Positions 35,201 to 44,794 are shown, counted from the first letter of the stretch. The stretch: 64,000 nucleotides of DNA from Parelaphostrongylus tenuis (GCA_019055375.1 JAHQIW010004394.1:62001-126000); one strand, 5' to 3'. A program made the numbers and translations. The notes: generated by a model from the letters alone, not told the origin.

Positions 35201-38200
35201 GATCAATCTTTAAGAAGCGCGCGATGTATTCGTCTTCATATATAGCATCGTTTGAGGCGACCAAAAGCATACCTGGCGTTCACAATGACTTGCGGTGGCC
35301 TACCCACGAACCCAAGTCAGTGGTCAGTGCTGTGTCCTCTCAGACAAATCAAACTTTACCTCGGAGAATATAGAGGGATGAAAGACTTGAAGATACGGGC
35401 CTGTTAGGCCTGTTAAAAGCTTGAAAAGCGTATCAGAGCAACAATGGTAAATTGAAAATATTTTCACTAATAACAAACGCCTTCTCGGTTTCAATTGAAA
35501 TTATGGCAGTTTGTAAACCGGAATTTATAAACAGCTTATAGATTCATGAATAAATTATCCAGTTTTCGATACCACTCAAACATGTGGCGGTTCGAAGAGA
35601 TGAGTAGTTGAATAAATCAGTGTAAAACATTGTAATCGAAATAGGAACAACGGTTAGGAATGACAATTTTTACGACTCATTGGAAACTTTGAAGTTATGT
35701 AGAATGCGTTTGTCATTCGTGTGATAATTTTCTCGACCACCTAAATAGCAGAGAAATGAGAAGATAAACTGACAGGCAATGCCGATGTCCTTCCAAGAAG
35801 CATGGCTGTCGCCCGGCAAACTGTGAAGAGAGATACATCACCACATTGGTGTTCTTTTCGCGATCTCTTGTTAAATTCACAACACTCTGTAATACCGAAA
35901 ATAGCTACTATTTTTCATTATATCATAGCAACGAAGTCATTACATCCCCAAGATCTGATGCACATAAAGTGCACCGCAATTACTTCAATAGTCTAATTTG
36001 TAAAACCTTAAAATAATAGAGAGAATAGCGATAATTGCTACTAATAATAACGAACATTTTGAATGTTTTAACTACATATACAACGATGTTGAGTGATATG
36101 TAAGACTTCAAACCTCGGGCAAGAGTTGAAGCAGAGTCTCAACTTTTTCGGGTGGTGCAGTGGTTATTAAGCGCCCGTGGAAAGGATGAGACGTGGGATC
36201 GACTCTCGCCTGAGGTTTAAGGTATGACGTATCACGCAGAATCAATAGATGTATTTATGATATCATACCACTGCTAAAAAAGCGGTTAAATAATGAATGT
36301 CTGCCACTAAGGATCGCATTTTGGAATTTCGGACTTTCACAAATCACTTAGAGATGGTCAGTAATATTTGTGTCACCATACTTGAACAATTCACCAGAAC
36401 GTGGACTGGAAAAGATAGACGCCTGCTCACGCTTTTTGGACAGCTCGAGAACATTAGCGCGATCCTCACAAAAATTTGGTACTCATTTCGTGAACTTGGT
36501 TTACAAGGACTTTTACTTCAAATTTGGATGCCCATCTTCATTGGGTAGTGCGAGACCCAACATAGTTCCCATCCGTTTCTCTCTCGCGCGGCTGTTGGCC
36601 ATGGTGGTGGCATGCATCGAAGGCGGCCATGAACGCGAGGTCCACTCCCAGATTCCAGACTAGTAACCATCTGCGGACGTAGATGGTATGACGTTAGCAT
36701 CAAACACGTCTGCCCGACGTTTGGGTGGTCTTTCAGGAAAACGCTTGCATTTAATTTCATTTCTTTTCATCTATTTGTCATCTGTTCTTATGCGGCCGGC
36801 CCATCTTTGTATCGTCATCGATGTGAATGTTTCTGGAATACGAAAGTCAAATTTGAGAAGATGTCGCTCAAGCGCCCTGTAAGTGGTGAGTAGATTTCTT
36901 GACGTAGACATGATATCAGCCCACGCCTCTGCTGCATGACAGAGCGCTGGTAGGATTGCTGAGTCAAAATGGCGAGTACGGAGTTTGGGGTTCGCTACTG
37001 CGATCGGTGCCTTTTTTGGGAGGTCCGAATGTGATCCATGCTGGTCTCCTTCTTCTATCTTCTTTTTAATGACGTTCTTCATGTTCATTAGACGCCCAAA
37101 ATACACGTATAAAGTGGTCCCTCTTATCAGATCATCTAATTGAACTTGTTAACCTTTGCACCACGGATTTTTCATAAACTGCATCTTCGTCCTGTTTATG
37201 CATTACCCAAATTTTTTCTCCTGGTTCGTTGAGTTGATTGAGCATCGTCTGCCACTTCAATGGTACTTTCCGAAAAAACGACAATGTCGTCCATAAAACG
37301 AAGGTCATAAGGAATTTTCCATCAATATGTAAGCCTTTTCGTCCTAATCAAACGACTTGATCATTCATTGTAGTGCTGTATAGTTTCGAAGATATGGTGT
37401 CCCCTTGTCAAAACGTCTTTTCTATAGGCTTAGTGAAGAGGATGGTCGATGGAAAAGCCGCATTTTTGGGCTGTAGTTTCGATGGCAGTCAGGTAATGCC
37501 CTATGTAAGACGGGTATATACTGATCGACGAGCGTTGATAAGACTGCGTTCGATTCGATACGATCGAGCGCTTTTCCATAGTCAGTAAAATCATGACAAG
37601 GTGCATACGATATTCTTGATAGACTTCAATACTCGTTACACGATTTGGAATAAAATCCCTTTCGAAATCCTGCTCGTTCAACCGGATATGCCTAGTTCAT
37701 GCCTTCGATATGCGCAAACAGACGATCTTCGTGAAAAGCTTGTCAGCACACTTAACAAACACAACATCGGAGAATTGTTGTGAAGATCACTTCTACCATG
37801 CTTCCCAGGTAGAATGACAGCGGGTGAAATCCTCCACTTGCCTGGGATTCTTTCTTTCTAGAAGTATAATGTCATGTATTGCCAAGGTATATGCATAGCT
37901 CTAAGAAAAGCCGGTAGTGATGTTATCACGTCCTGGAGCTGCGCCTCTTCCCATGTTTCACTCACAGCTCAAACTTCAGATGTAGCAAAAATAAACCGAA
38001 CTCCACCGTCACTGAATGACAGAATGTCACTGGAAGAGACTTCTGAAAGGTATTAGTACAAAAAAAGCCCATATGTTTTTCGTAGCTGCCCGAACCGACC
38101 GCCGGTGAAAAACTGCAACCGCGGCGAAAACCCTAACTTATTGACCAAGTGAATTACGCAATCTCTTATGCATAAAGCTTCTTAGTAGATGAGTGTTTAG

Positions 38201-41200
38201 TTCTTCATATTCGATTCATATGAGAACTAGCCTAGTTGTCTAGGAAGACAAGCTTAGCTAAAACTTTCGAGCAAGGCCGTTATGAATAAGCCTTCCAAAG
38301 TAAAAAATAAAAAGAGAATAAACACTGATGAAACTATGAACAGGCAAACCTTCATGATGTGATCAAGTATGGCAGGCAATTCAAGTGTTTTGTAACGGTT
38401 GTCCTCGGTACTGTATTCTTTCAATACTTGAACAATTTTTTGAAGACGCCGCCAAACCTTGAAAAAAAAAACGAAAATGAACAACTACGCTGATTATTAC
38501 TGACTTCTAGTTATCTAAAATAGATTATGATGCACTTTAGAAAGCTTTCATCCTCGAGTCACCAATCTAAATTGAATCACTATGTCATCAATATCTACAC
38601 CAAGAATGTTGAGATATTGCAAGACTCTGGACTCGCATGGGAATTGAACCCAGATTTCACCATTGACGTGGGCGCGTATTATCCACTGCATTGCAAGGGC
38701 TCTTCTTACGCTATTACTCTTTCTAGATTTCTTAGATGAATCGTCAATGACAAAGCTGAAAAAGGTTCTAAGGTGTTTATTCATAAAGGCATGAGCGCAT
38801 TTTGCGCAGTGGTTGGAGATGTTCTGCGTCGCGCGAGGTCAATGGTTCGGTCTGGCGCTCATGGCTCATCAAGCCATTCATGGCTCTGGGGTCAGTAAAC
38901 TGGTACCAGACTGGTTTCAAATTTGTCTGGGAGGATAACCAGCACTGACTCGGTTCAGTGGGAGGCCACCTCGAGTCATTGTGAAGGCCAGATATGCATT
39001 CAATCACCTCAAACAAAGTTTTACAAAAAATGGAGCGAATGCATGGCGCATCCCTCAAGGACTGATCAACGCCGAGCGCTTTATCCTTTATCCTTTTATT
39101 CATAAAGGCAGCGTAGTAATTAGTATCTGCTCCGGGAGAAAATGACAGGCGAGTTCAACTCCCGCCCGCAGTTCAAAACCTTGCAATCACTCATCATTCG
39201 TGATGGATATATAGCCTTGACTTCATAATAATGCCACTAAAGCGATAAAATGATAGAGAATTCTTGAATATTCACACCTTTTGCACCTGTCCTTGCAATA
39301 CAGACGACAACAACTTCCTCAACCATTTGTTCGAATGCACAGAATCGAACATCGAAGCCACCTGGAAAGCGAAATTCCCTCTAAAGTTCATGAATCAATA
39401 AACTATTCGAAAGCTTACAAGCTCCATTGACTTTGCAACACCTTCCAGAGCGTCTTTCTCCACATACAGAGGTCCAATATGATTGTGTTCTTTCACATAT
39501 GACTACAATAACAGCTATAATCGCACCAGTCAATTATGGAAATGGACTACTACTCACATCTTGATAAGCTTCTCTCCAATTCTCTTTATGAGCTCCAACA
39601 ATTACAGAATAATAAATTGGCTTAACATTCCTTGAATTAGCTATTCGGGGAAGCTGAAGCACAAACATAAAGAAGCACAAAAAGCCACACAAGAGAGGAC
39701 TGTTTGGGATAACCCACGTAGTCGTATATTCCGGTTGCAGCAATTCCAAAGCCAACGCATGCTCGAAGCTTTTCTTCCTCTTTGGCTATGCGAACTTTCT
39801 CAACAGGCGCTTGTCCATGTGCATATATGGACGCCACCAAGTTCGCGGACCTAGAACAGAACGCTTCTTTGCATCCTACTTATCCCTTTGGGGACCAAGT
39901 CCCCTCTTATAGTTTCCATTCTCCGCCATTTCCAAGCTATTAAATGACAAGATGCCCGCGAAAAAGCTCTCCCAGCAAAAAACAAAGCCTGCGCGTGTAC
40001 AATATACGGAACACGTTATCTCCAAAAGATTAATAGGACGTTATATGTTGAGAGACTGACGGACTACGCTTGACTAAATCTTTACTAGTCAATTTAGAAA
40101 GTTATAGAGCCCAGTTCAACTACAGCGTCGCACAGTGATCAATATTGACTTTCAATAATCACCTTCGACGCGGCGAACTCACTTTTAGAGAAGATAGCTC
40201 AACTGAAACGGCTCACCAAATGAGAAGAGAGCTCTAAAGAGTCTAAGGAGCTCAAGAGATGTTCCAGAGGGTCATAATGACCGCAATCATGCATATAGTG
40301 CAAAAGCTGCACGTTACGCGTCAGCCACTAAAACAAATGTAACATGCCACTTTTAACAACTCTCTTGTAAAGACTCGACAGCCTTGACTTATTACATGAA
40401 CAGAAAAGCTCATGATCACATTTCAACACGGCGGATACACTCCACGCATACCGTGAGCCGCTTTGTTCCAATCGGTGGTTGCAAAAGTTTTGGGAGATCT
40501 AAGGCAGCCAGATCCGTTTCCCGGAGACGCAACAAGCATATTGATAAGATAAAATAGACCTTTAGAAGTAGGTCAATCCTGAAGGATGTACCACGCATTC
40601 TATTCCATTCATAGCATCGAGAGAGGTAATTGGATGCAAATCTGGTCTTTACAATGGCTCGCCGTAACCCACCAAAGTGTCAAGTCAGCGCAAGTGCATT
40701 TCCAGACAATGAAATGCTTGGTGAGCCCTTGGGAGGAATCAAAACATCGATCACGTGCCTTACACAGCATCCTCTGACTACTGCGCCATATGAGCCATAT
40801 TTATAGGCTAAAATACTGATCTGCGTTACGTGAATTTACATGTATCCAGCCTGCGCTCACAATTCACATTCATGAGCTCCTACGCAGCAATGCCAAGGAT
40901 TGTAACGATTACGTCAATTCGGCTAGATGCCCAGAGCCACACGTGGATGGGGACTACTCCGTTTGGGTTAGCCTCGAACAAGTATTTGAGCACATGAAGA
41001 ATCAATCACAGATCTAGCAGGAAGGCTTCTTTATCTTGCAGAGAGTACTCCTTTCGTTAAATGTTTTCGTAAAGCTAAACGCAAGAGCTATAAAATTTCC
41101 TAAGAGTAATAAACCATATCTACACTCGAACATGCGGGAAAATTCAGCGGGAGCTTCCTCTTCTCACTTATAAACAAAAAAGTAGATCATACCCATAATG

Positions 41201-44200
41201 GACAGGACCAAGGTTGTATTGTCCACGATGTTGAGTACGTCTAACCACATCTCTAAGGCACCGATCTCTCTCGCATTCAAACAATATTGCTTGTCGATTC
41301 GATTCATAATCTTTCATTCTTTTCTGTAAATATATTATCATATACTTCTCCTATATGTGACTTTAGATGGTTTGTAACAAATTTTTTCTTCTACTAAGCA
41401 AACCCCCTCGCAGTTTCGTGTATACCCATGCTAGGGGGTTCGTTATTGATTGGCGGAGAGTATTGGGGAGGGAACTCAACACCGCTTCGAGCTTACTAAC
41501 CACTCGGCCAACGCCCCCCCCCCTTCCCCTTGCTCCGCACGCATCATCATTACCTACTGCTACATATTACTAGAATCCAATTGAACCATGTGACATACGT
41601 CATATCTTGGCGCGACACTATTACGGAGAAACTCCATGCTTAAGGGGAGATTACTACATAAAGAATAATACGAATAAAAATGACGATATATAAAAGTGAA
41701 CCTGCATAAGAGCGGCTTTCTCACGCTCTATTTTGTCCTTCTTTTCTCGTTCCTTGCGGATTTTATCAGCTCGTTTTTTGGTTTGAGTGGTCTGCTTAGC
41801 ACCTTTTTCATCATCATTGACATTCTCCTGAACCAGAAGCACACATTATGAAGATCGATTCTTTAGGGGAAAAATAACATTCAACTAAAATCATAGAAAA
41901 AAACTCGCAATGACTAGCTATTTTTTTGTCAAAAACCTCTGCCGCGCAAGAAAACCGCTGTGAAAAGATGAAATCACTAACGACTTTGTCGTTGTTCATG
42001 GCAAGATCGTCTGCCAGACTTCTGAAGCCAAGGATACGACGAACTTCCTCAGCGGGTGAGTTATCGGTACGAACGACGCGACGAAGCTAAATAAATGATC
42101 TGGGATAGAAAATGAGGTACTTCATTCACAATTCTTTTTCAACTCTGAGAAAGCGAGGCCTATCGGGCCTTTTTTCAGACTTTTAGTAATCATTTGTTAG
42201 CTTTAAGCTTTTCGGAATCGTAGTACCCACCTCCTCTGCGTCTCTAAACCCCAGCGTGGAGACGCATCCAATGCATTATTGCATTCATCCGACTGTATTA
42301 TTGTTGCTATTTTCCTATTTATGTTATGTAACATAATACGTGTTACGTTAGGAAAATAACAACGATGCATTTGGAATACTACAGAAATACATTCGACGCG
42401 TTCCCACGCTGCAGGTTGGAGATGCAGAGGATGTGAAGCAGACCGTTCAAAGTTGCCATGCTGAGACTCAAAGACGCAGTGGAGAAGGGTCTACGGCCCT
42501 GATAGGGCTTTTTTCTTTGGTGATTTTAAACCTGTATGAAAAATTTAGTAACAGTATCCTATGTATCAAGTTTAGAAAGCGTAATCAATGCGTTGTAGCA
42601 GCAAAATAGATTGAGCTTCACGATCGGCACGCATAATCGCGCGTCTTCGATCGACAGCGCGCAGCGATCTAGTGCCACGAAGGCACGATTTCGTATCTAT
42701 TGAGTTTTTTTCTCCTTGTGTCGCAGGTTCTTTCTGGGTTTCACGTGTCAGAATTTCAGAAGAGATTTTCCTCTACAATCCCATGGGACTTAAGCTGTTC
42801 ATCTCATATTATACCGCCCAATCAACACGAAACTAAGCCTAAGCCTGAGCATAACCTAGGATTGCGAAACGTAATCTTCTTTTCGCTCTGCCCTGTCCTG
42901 ATTGAAACCTTTATAGATCAAACCTTTTACGCTATCAAATATACTACCAAAAGTCTATTAAAAGACCATCTACAAACGCTATCCGGGCAGAATATGAGCG
43001 TCGAGTGCGGGATGTACTGAATTGACAAAGGTTTTCCGAAAGTTTTTCGTTTTGTTGATTATTTCTCATGCAATCTGAGTTTTTTTGTATTTCTCTATAG
43101 CTTAAAGCAGCTTCGAACTGTTATCTTGATATGTAACGCTTACAATTTGTCTCACAAAGTGAAATTGTCCCGAGATTGTTGATGCTACACCAGTAGCGTG
43201 TGGGTTCAAGTGGTGCTTTGGCATGAACGATACTCGTGTAGCATCAACAATCGTTTCTCGTCTCATTTTATGAACAAATTTGCAAACGTTAAATTCAAAT
43301 AAACGCACGAAACTGCTCTAAACGATAGTAAACATAAAAGTGTGAACTGATTTCAAAATCATCAACGAAAGGAAAAACCGTCCGGAACATCTCTTGCCAT
43401 TTATTAACTTTATTTTCGCTGCTACTGCGCTCTGAGTAGGCTTTCCAAAAGACTATAGTATTGAGATCGCCGTTTCGAGCTATCGAATGGCTACTAAAGT
43501 CTAACGGGTTCTTTCTGATTTATAGAGGGACAAATGAAAAAGCGGCCTCATTCGCTGGAGAGGAACTTTTTATAGGATATTGGTAACCTTTCGGAAGCTG
43601 GGACTTCAGGCTATAGCCCGAAGCCGGTATTTCAGAACACCCTTTTATAACGCTTGAAAGTGCAAGCAAAACTATGCCTTAGACGCGCACATATCTCGCT
43701 GGACAAAGCTCTTTCTTCGGACTATTTGTAATCATTCGATAGCATAATCGCTTCTGATTCCAACGCTGTGCTTATAACTTGAAAAGACCTTTTCTCCGAA
43801 ACGCAGCAGGTAAAGCAAGTTGAATACCTATGTGCGACCAAGGTGGACTTTGGCCATTCATGTGCGGCTGACTGAGGCAACCAAATGACAGGTGCAAAGT
43901 CTATCGGCTACCTTAGCTAGACGCACGCGAGTTGGCCAAAGTCCACCTTGGTCGTACATAGGTATTCAACTTGTTTTACCTGCTGCGTTTCGGAGAATCG
44001 GTCCTTTCAGGATTGAATGGAATCAGAAGCGATTATGCTATCGAATGATTACTAATAGTCCAAAAAAAGAGCTTTGTCTGACGAGAAATATGAATGTATG
44101 CGACGCAAGAAAACTCCTCCTTTAGCAAAGTCAAAAATAGGCTTTCTCGAAAACCGGCAAAATGAGGCTGTAGCCTGGAGTCTCAGCTTTCGAATGGTTG

Positions 44201-44790
44201 CTAGAATTCCTATGAAAATCTCCTCTTCAGCAAGTGAAACCGGTTTTTCATTTGCCTCCTTATAAACAGAAAGAATCGTCGAACGGAAAAGCGAAAACGC
44301 CCTTGTCCTCGAAAATTGAGAAATGCATTGAGATAAAGGGATTGTTCTAGAAAGATTTGAGTAGATAAAAACGCTAACTCTAACTCTCACCTTGTTCAGG
44401 TCAGTTTTAGCCTCCACGTCTTCCGAATTGCACAGAATCTCGGTCGTCGGCACTGTCATGGTCCCTTTCGTCTCACGTACCGTCGTTCCCAACCAATTGA
44501 TCGCCTCGTCACTATCGACACTGCTACTATTTGAAGAAGTCGAAGTGGAAAAGCTCGAAGAATCTGTTAGCGAGTTTCGTCTCTGTAAGAATGAAAAACG
44601 TTTAGTATTCTATAGGAGAGCAGAGATTGTTTCAATGAATATAACAAAAATAACAGATTTTGGGGAAAAAGAAAAAGACCAACCCGGACCTTATCAGTCT
44701 TTTGAACAACACTAGTTTTTCCTTTCGTTTCCGGCTTTTTCGATTTACTTGATTCGGGTAGCATGACGGTTGAACAATCACCCAAATGAA
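28402..44790 (-). CDS. Large ankyrin-repeat protein gene, at least 19 exons, 5' end not found
   Basis: Minus-strand exons, in order: 44,790-44,690; 44,582-44,391; 42,086-41,982; 41,827-41,702; 41,323-41,193; 39,850-39,718; 39,653-39,558; 39,502-39,419; 39,361-39,278; 38,457-38,350; 34,769-34,624; 33,978-33,902; 33,809-33,714; 32,232-32,157; 31,973-31,888; 31,817-31,755; 31,695-31,556; 28,732-28,611; 28,541-28,402 (stop TGA). All have GT donors and AG acceptors. Every join keeps frame except 38,350 to 34,769, which needs another exon; 35,820-35,774 has the right phases and is a tentative fit. The visible product is at least 700 residues: Ser-rich and acidic start, Lys/Glu-rich coiled coil, helical middle, two ankyrin-like repeats, unrecognised C-terminus. 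No signal peptide is visible in what remains. I cannot name the family. Adjacent genes fused by my model cannot be excluded at the phase gap. Confidence 0.65.
28818..29090 (-). mobile_element. SINE F copy, intronic
   Basis: Near full-length: 3' end GAGCTGATCAAAACCTGAGG (plus order), body GAATGCATATGTGGCCTCTA, and tRNA-like head complement CTCTAACCACTGCTGCACGAG at the right end. It lies in an intron of the ankyrin gene, in the same orientation as the gene. Confidence 0.65.
29090..29815. repeat. FB3 foldback element with tandem subunits
   Basis: About 29,095-29,345 and 29,585-29,815 are inverted copies (shared GCGCGAATTCA and GAACGATCGGGC blocks or complements). Within each arm a unit of about 75 bp repeats two or three times (CATCTACAATATAGGCTTTC and CATCTAAAATGCAAGCTTCC are equivalent positions). 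Spacer about 240 bp, containing a tRNA-like relic. Intronic. Confidence 0.55.
29321..29390 (+). mobile_element. tRNA-like relic in the FB3 spacer
   Basis: GCAGGTTCTACTCCCGTCTG has the T-arm/B-box form of the family A modules, preceded by CATGGGTGAGAC, which matches the region after the anticodon arm. The A box is lost. Confidence 0.4.
29816..31240. other. Intronic stretch with weak features
   Basis: Intron of the ankyrin gene. Holds the Penelope relic at 30,680-30,790. An 84-residue plus-strand frame at 30,986-31,240 loosely resembles the linker region of RTE elements (VDYDRFCQNDG), which is too weak to call. The GTAATCATTCGGTAGC-type motif of the FB1 family occurs near 30,440. Confidence 0.35.
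30680..30790 (-). mobile_element. Penelope-type terminal-repeat relic, second subfamily
   Basis: On the minus strand at 30,723-30,756: CTGACCA, a perfect 4-bp hairpin GGCG-GTGT-CGCC, then GAAACGTTAGCC, the layout of the hammerhead motifs in Penelope terminal repeats. One core base (G8) is changed to C, so inactive. The sequence differs from the 48-kb and 52-kb families. Confidence 0.45.
32320..32606 (+). mobile_element. SINE F copy, intronic
   Basis: Near full-length: head GTAGCGCAGTTATTTGAATG with B-box-like AATTCAAATCC, body GGTACCAGGATTGTCTGGG, 3' end GATTGACCAACGCCGAGAGC. It forms a tail-to-tail inverted pair with the next entry, in an intron of the ankyrin gene. Confidence 0.65.
32625..32880 (-). 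mobile_element. SINE F copy, intronic, inverted partner
   Basis: Diverged minus-strand copy: 3' end at GTTGACCAATTTCTCAG, head complement CTCTAACCACTACACTACG at 32,850-32,870. Only about 20 bp separate it from the plus-strand copy, so the intronic transcript could form an imperfect long duplex. Confidence 0.55.
33714..34769 (-). CDS. Ankyrin gene, ankyrin-repeat exons
   Basis: Exon 34,769-34,624 encodes an ankyrin-like unit (TTDCQRKAVHFAAISGQPCQ then LDVLLKHG). It is spliced to 33,978-33,902 (QSKQAPIHYLVERNNVLM) and 33,809-33,714 (VRQLMWYGSDLSLVEP), together a second unit matching the family pattern xxPLHxAxxxGxxxxVxxLLxxGAx. Ankyrin repeats are protein-binding helical pairs. Only two are evident, fewer than in most ankyrin proteins, so others may be diverged or in the missing exon. 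A family A tRNA-like element (34,399-34,468) lies in the intron between the first two exons. Confidence 0.6.
34399..34468 (+). mobile_element. tRNA-like cloverleaf module, family A, intronic
   Basis: GCCTCGGTGGTGTACCGG start, GCGGGTTCAACTTCC B-box region, with flanks GAATGAGTGGTGAGTAAGC on the left and CTTACCACTCAATTC on the right that are complementary. The acceptor 3' strand is mutated (ATAAGGT). The family flank CACTGCGAAAAAGCAGTAAA follows, as at 54.0 kb. Confidence 0.55.
34866..35140 (+). mobile_element. SINE F copy, intronic
   Basis: Body CATTGTAAAGGCCACATATA and 3' end GCATTGATCAACACCGAAGC are well kept; the head retains a B-box-like GGTTCAATCCC but the A box is eroded. It pairs tail-to-tail with 35,190-35,400. 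Small frames in both strands here are artefacts. Confidence 0.6.
35190..35400 (-). mobile_element. SINE F copy, intronic, inverted partner
   Basis: 3' end GGCGTTGATCAATCTTTAAG (plus order) and body ATGACTTGCGGTGGCCTACC. The head is missing. About 50 bp from its inverted partner. Confidence 0.55.
35774..35820 (-). CDS. Tentative linking exon of the ankyrin gene
   Basis: A 47-nt segment with acceptor CTCTTCACAG and donor GTCAGT, open in phase 0 with two bases left over (FAGRQPCFLEGHRHC). These are exactly the phases needed to join exon 38,457-38,350 to 34,769-34,624. It was chosen by phase among weak candidates, so it could be coincidence. Confidence 0.28.
36141..36219 (+). mobile_element. tRNA-like module, family A variant, intronic
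   Basis: GGTGGTGCAGTGGTTATTAAGC resembles an A-box region and GTGGGATCGACTCTCGCC a T-arm (two changes from GGTTCGANTCC), with the acceptor 3' strand CTGAGGTTT pairing with a mutated AACTTTTTC. Degenerate. Confidence 0.45.
36520..38050 (-). mobile_element. RTE-type LINE relic, RT to C-terminus, intronic
   Basis: Read downwards on the minus strand: PGPDNI-like start of the RT region (about 37,940), KHGRSDL...LSVL block (about 37,770), a diverged palm region (frame 37,430-37,681), a degenerate catalytic box FMDD at about 37,285-37,300, YFGRLMNMKN (about 37,090), LPALCHAAEAWADIM (about 36,940), and a C-terminal end PPPWPTAARERNGWELCW (about 36,590). Same order as the RTE at 60.5-63 kb. Several frameshifts; the catalytic box has M for A. 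Dead, and inserted antisense to plus, i.e. the same strand as the host gene. Confidence 0.75.
38350..39850 (-). CDS. Ankyrin gene, helical middle exons
   Basis: Five short exons in 1.5 kb, all phase-consistent: 39,850-39,718 (IYAHGQAPVEKVRIAKEEEK, then GFGIAATGIYDY), 39,653-39,558 (LPRIANSRNVKPIYYSVIVG), 39,502-39,419 (HIGPLYVEKDALEGVAKSME), 39,361-39,278 and 38,457-38,350 (VWRRLQKIVQVLKEYSTEDN, LELPAILDHIMK). The last two are predicted helical. One intron carries SINE F and a tRNA-like module (38,788-39,172). Exon 39,361-39,278 has a second open frame; the reading used is the one whose phases fit both neighbours. Confidence 0.6.
38788..39098 (+). mobile_element. SINE F, best-preserved copy, intronic
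   Basis: About 310 bp. Head from GAGCGCATTTTGCGCAGTGG (A box) to ATGGTTCGGTCTGGCGCTC (B box; GAGCGC pairs with GCGCTC as an acceptor stem), body with GGTACCAGACTGG and CATTGTGAAGGCCAGATATG, 3' end GACTGATCAACGCCGAGCGC followed by a TTTATCC repeat. Architecture: tRNA-derived head plus unrelated body, typical of SINEs. At least ten more copies occur in this window. The 108-residue frame 38,777-39,103 (-) is an artefact. Confidence 0.75.
39108..39172 (+). mobile_element. tRNA-like module, intronic
   Basis: TAGTAATTAGTATCTGCTCC then GGCGAGTTCAACTCCCGCCC, a perfect T-arm (GGCGAG loop CTCCCGCC type) with acceptor remnant GCAGTT. It is followed by TTGCAATCACTCATCATTC, a version of the TTTTGCACACCACTC flank seen after the other modules. 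It directly abuts SINE F. Confidence 0.5.
40560..40800 (-). mobile_element. SINE F copy, intronic
   Basis: 3' end AGGTCAATCCTGAAGGATG, body GGATGCAAATCTGGTCTTTA, head complement CTCTGACTACTGCGCCATATG at the right end. Diverged. In the intron between exons 41,323-41,193 and 39,850-39,718. Confidence 0.5.
41193..44790 (-). CDS. Ankyrin gene, N-terminal exon group (Ser-rich, coiled coil)
   Basis: Five exons. The first (44,790-44,690) encodes HLGDCSTVMLPESSKSKK and then a Lys-rich stretch; its acceptor and first half are shared with units of the tandem array just upstream. The second (44,582-44,391) is Ser-rich, then TTVRETKGTMTVPTTE. The third (42,086-41,982) has RTDNSPAEEVRRILGFRSLA. The fourth (41,827-41,702) is a highly charged predicted coiled coil (KKRADKIRKEREKKDKIER). 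The fifth (41,323-41,193) has CERDRCLRDVVRRTQHRG. Introns hold FB1, two palindromic MITEs and a tRNA-like relic. The 146-residue frame 44,052-44,492 is exon 2 read on into its intron and is not a separate gene. Confidence 0.6.
41463..41520 (-). mobile_element. Class II tRNA-like relic, intronic
   Basis: On the minus strand: GGGGGCGTTGGCCGAGTGG (A box of Ser/Leu type) then GTTGAGTTCCCTCCCC, a B-box-like T-arm closing back to the G-run. Resembles the SINE D head, but the SINE D body does not follow. An 11-C homopolymer at 41,514-41,524 is part of it. Confidence 0.4.
42225..42440. repeat. Palindromic MITE-like element, intronic
   Basis: Left arm 42,229-42,335 and right arm 42,345-42,440 are inverted copies over almost their whole length (TCCTCTGCGTCTC against its complement GGAGATGCAGAGGA; TTGCTATTTTCCT against AGGAAAATAACAA), with almost no loop. 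The transcript would fold into a long imperfect hairpin. Confidence 0.55.
43095..43340. repeat. Foldback MITE with a precursor-miRNA-like centre, intronic
   Basis: The centre (43,174-43,252) has arms 43,174-43,195 and 43,231-43,252 that pair over 22 bp with one mismatch, a 35-nt loop that can itself pair (GTTCA with TGAAC), and outer flanks with weaker complementarity out to about 43,095 and 43,340. The minus-strand open frame 43,102-43,308 spans it and is probably chance. Confidence 0.5.
43505..44280. repeat. FB1 long inverted repeat, intronic
   Basis: Left arm about 43,505-43,855, right arm about 43,930-44,280, spacer about 75 bp. Inner arms are nearly identical (CGAAACGCAGCAGGTAAA, CCAAGGTGGACTTTGGCCA and complements) and outer arms diverge. 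The motif GTAATCATTCGATAGC, present in both arms, recurs in diverged form near 30,440, 42,190, 52,211, 53,160, 60,510 and 63,120, so FB1 is a dispersed family. Confidence 0.65.
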
Positions 44791-44794
44791 CTGG

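Noticed and set aside
38777..39103. 108-codon minus-strand frame in an intron
   Set aside because: It is the reverse strand of the best-preserved SINE F copy.
44052..44492. 146-codon minus-strand frame as a separate gene
   Set aside because: Its first part is exon 44,582-44,391 of the ankyrin gene. After the donor at 44,390 it runs into intron and then the FB1 right arm.
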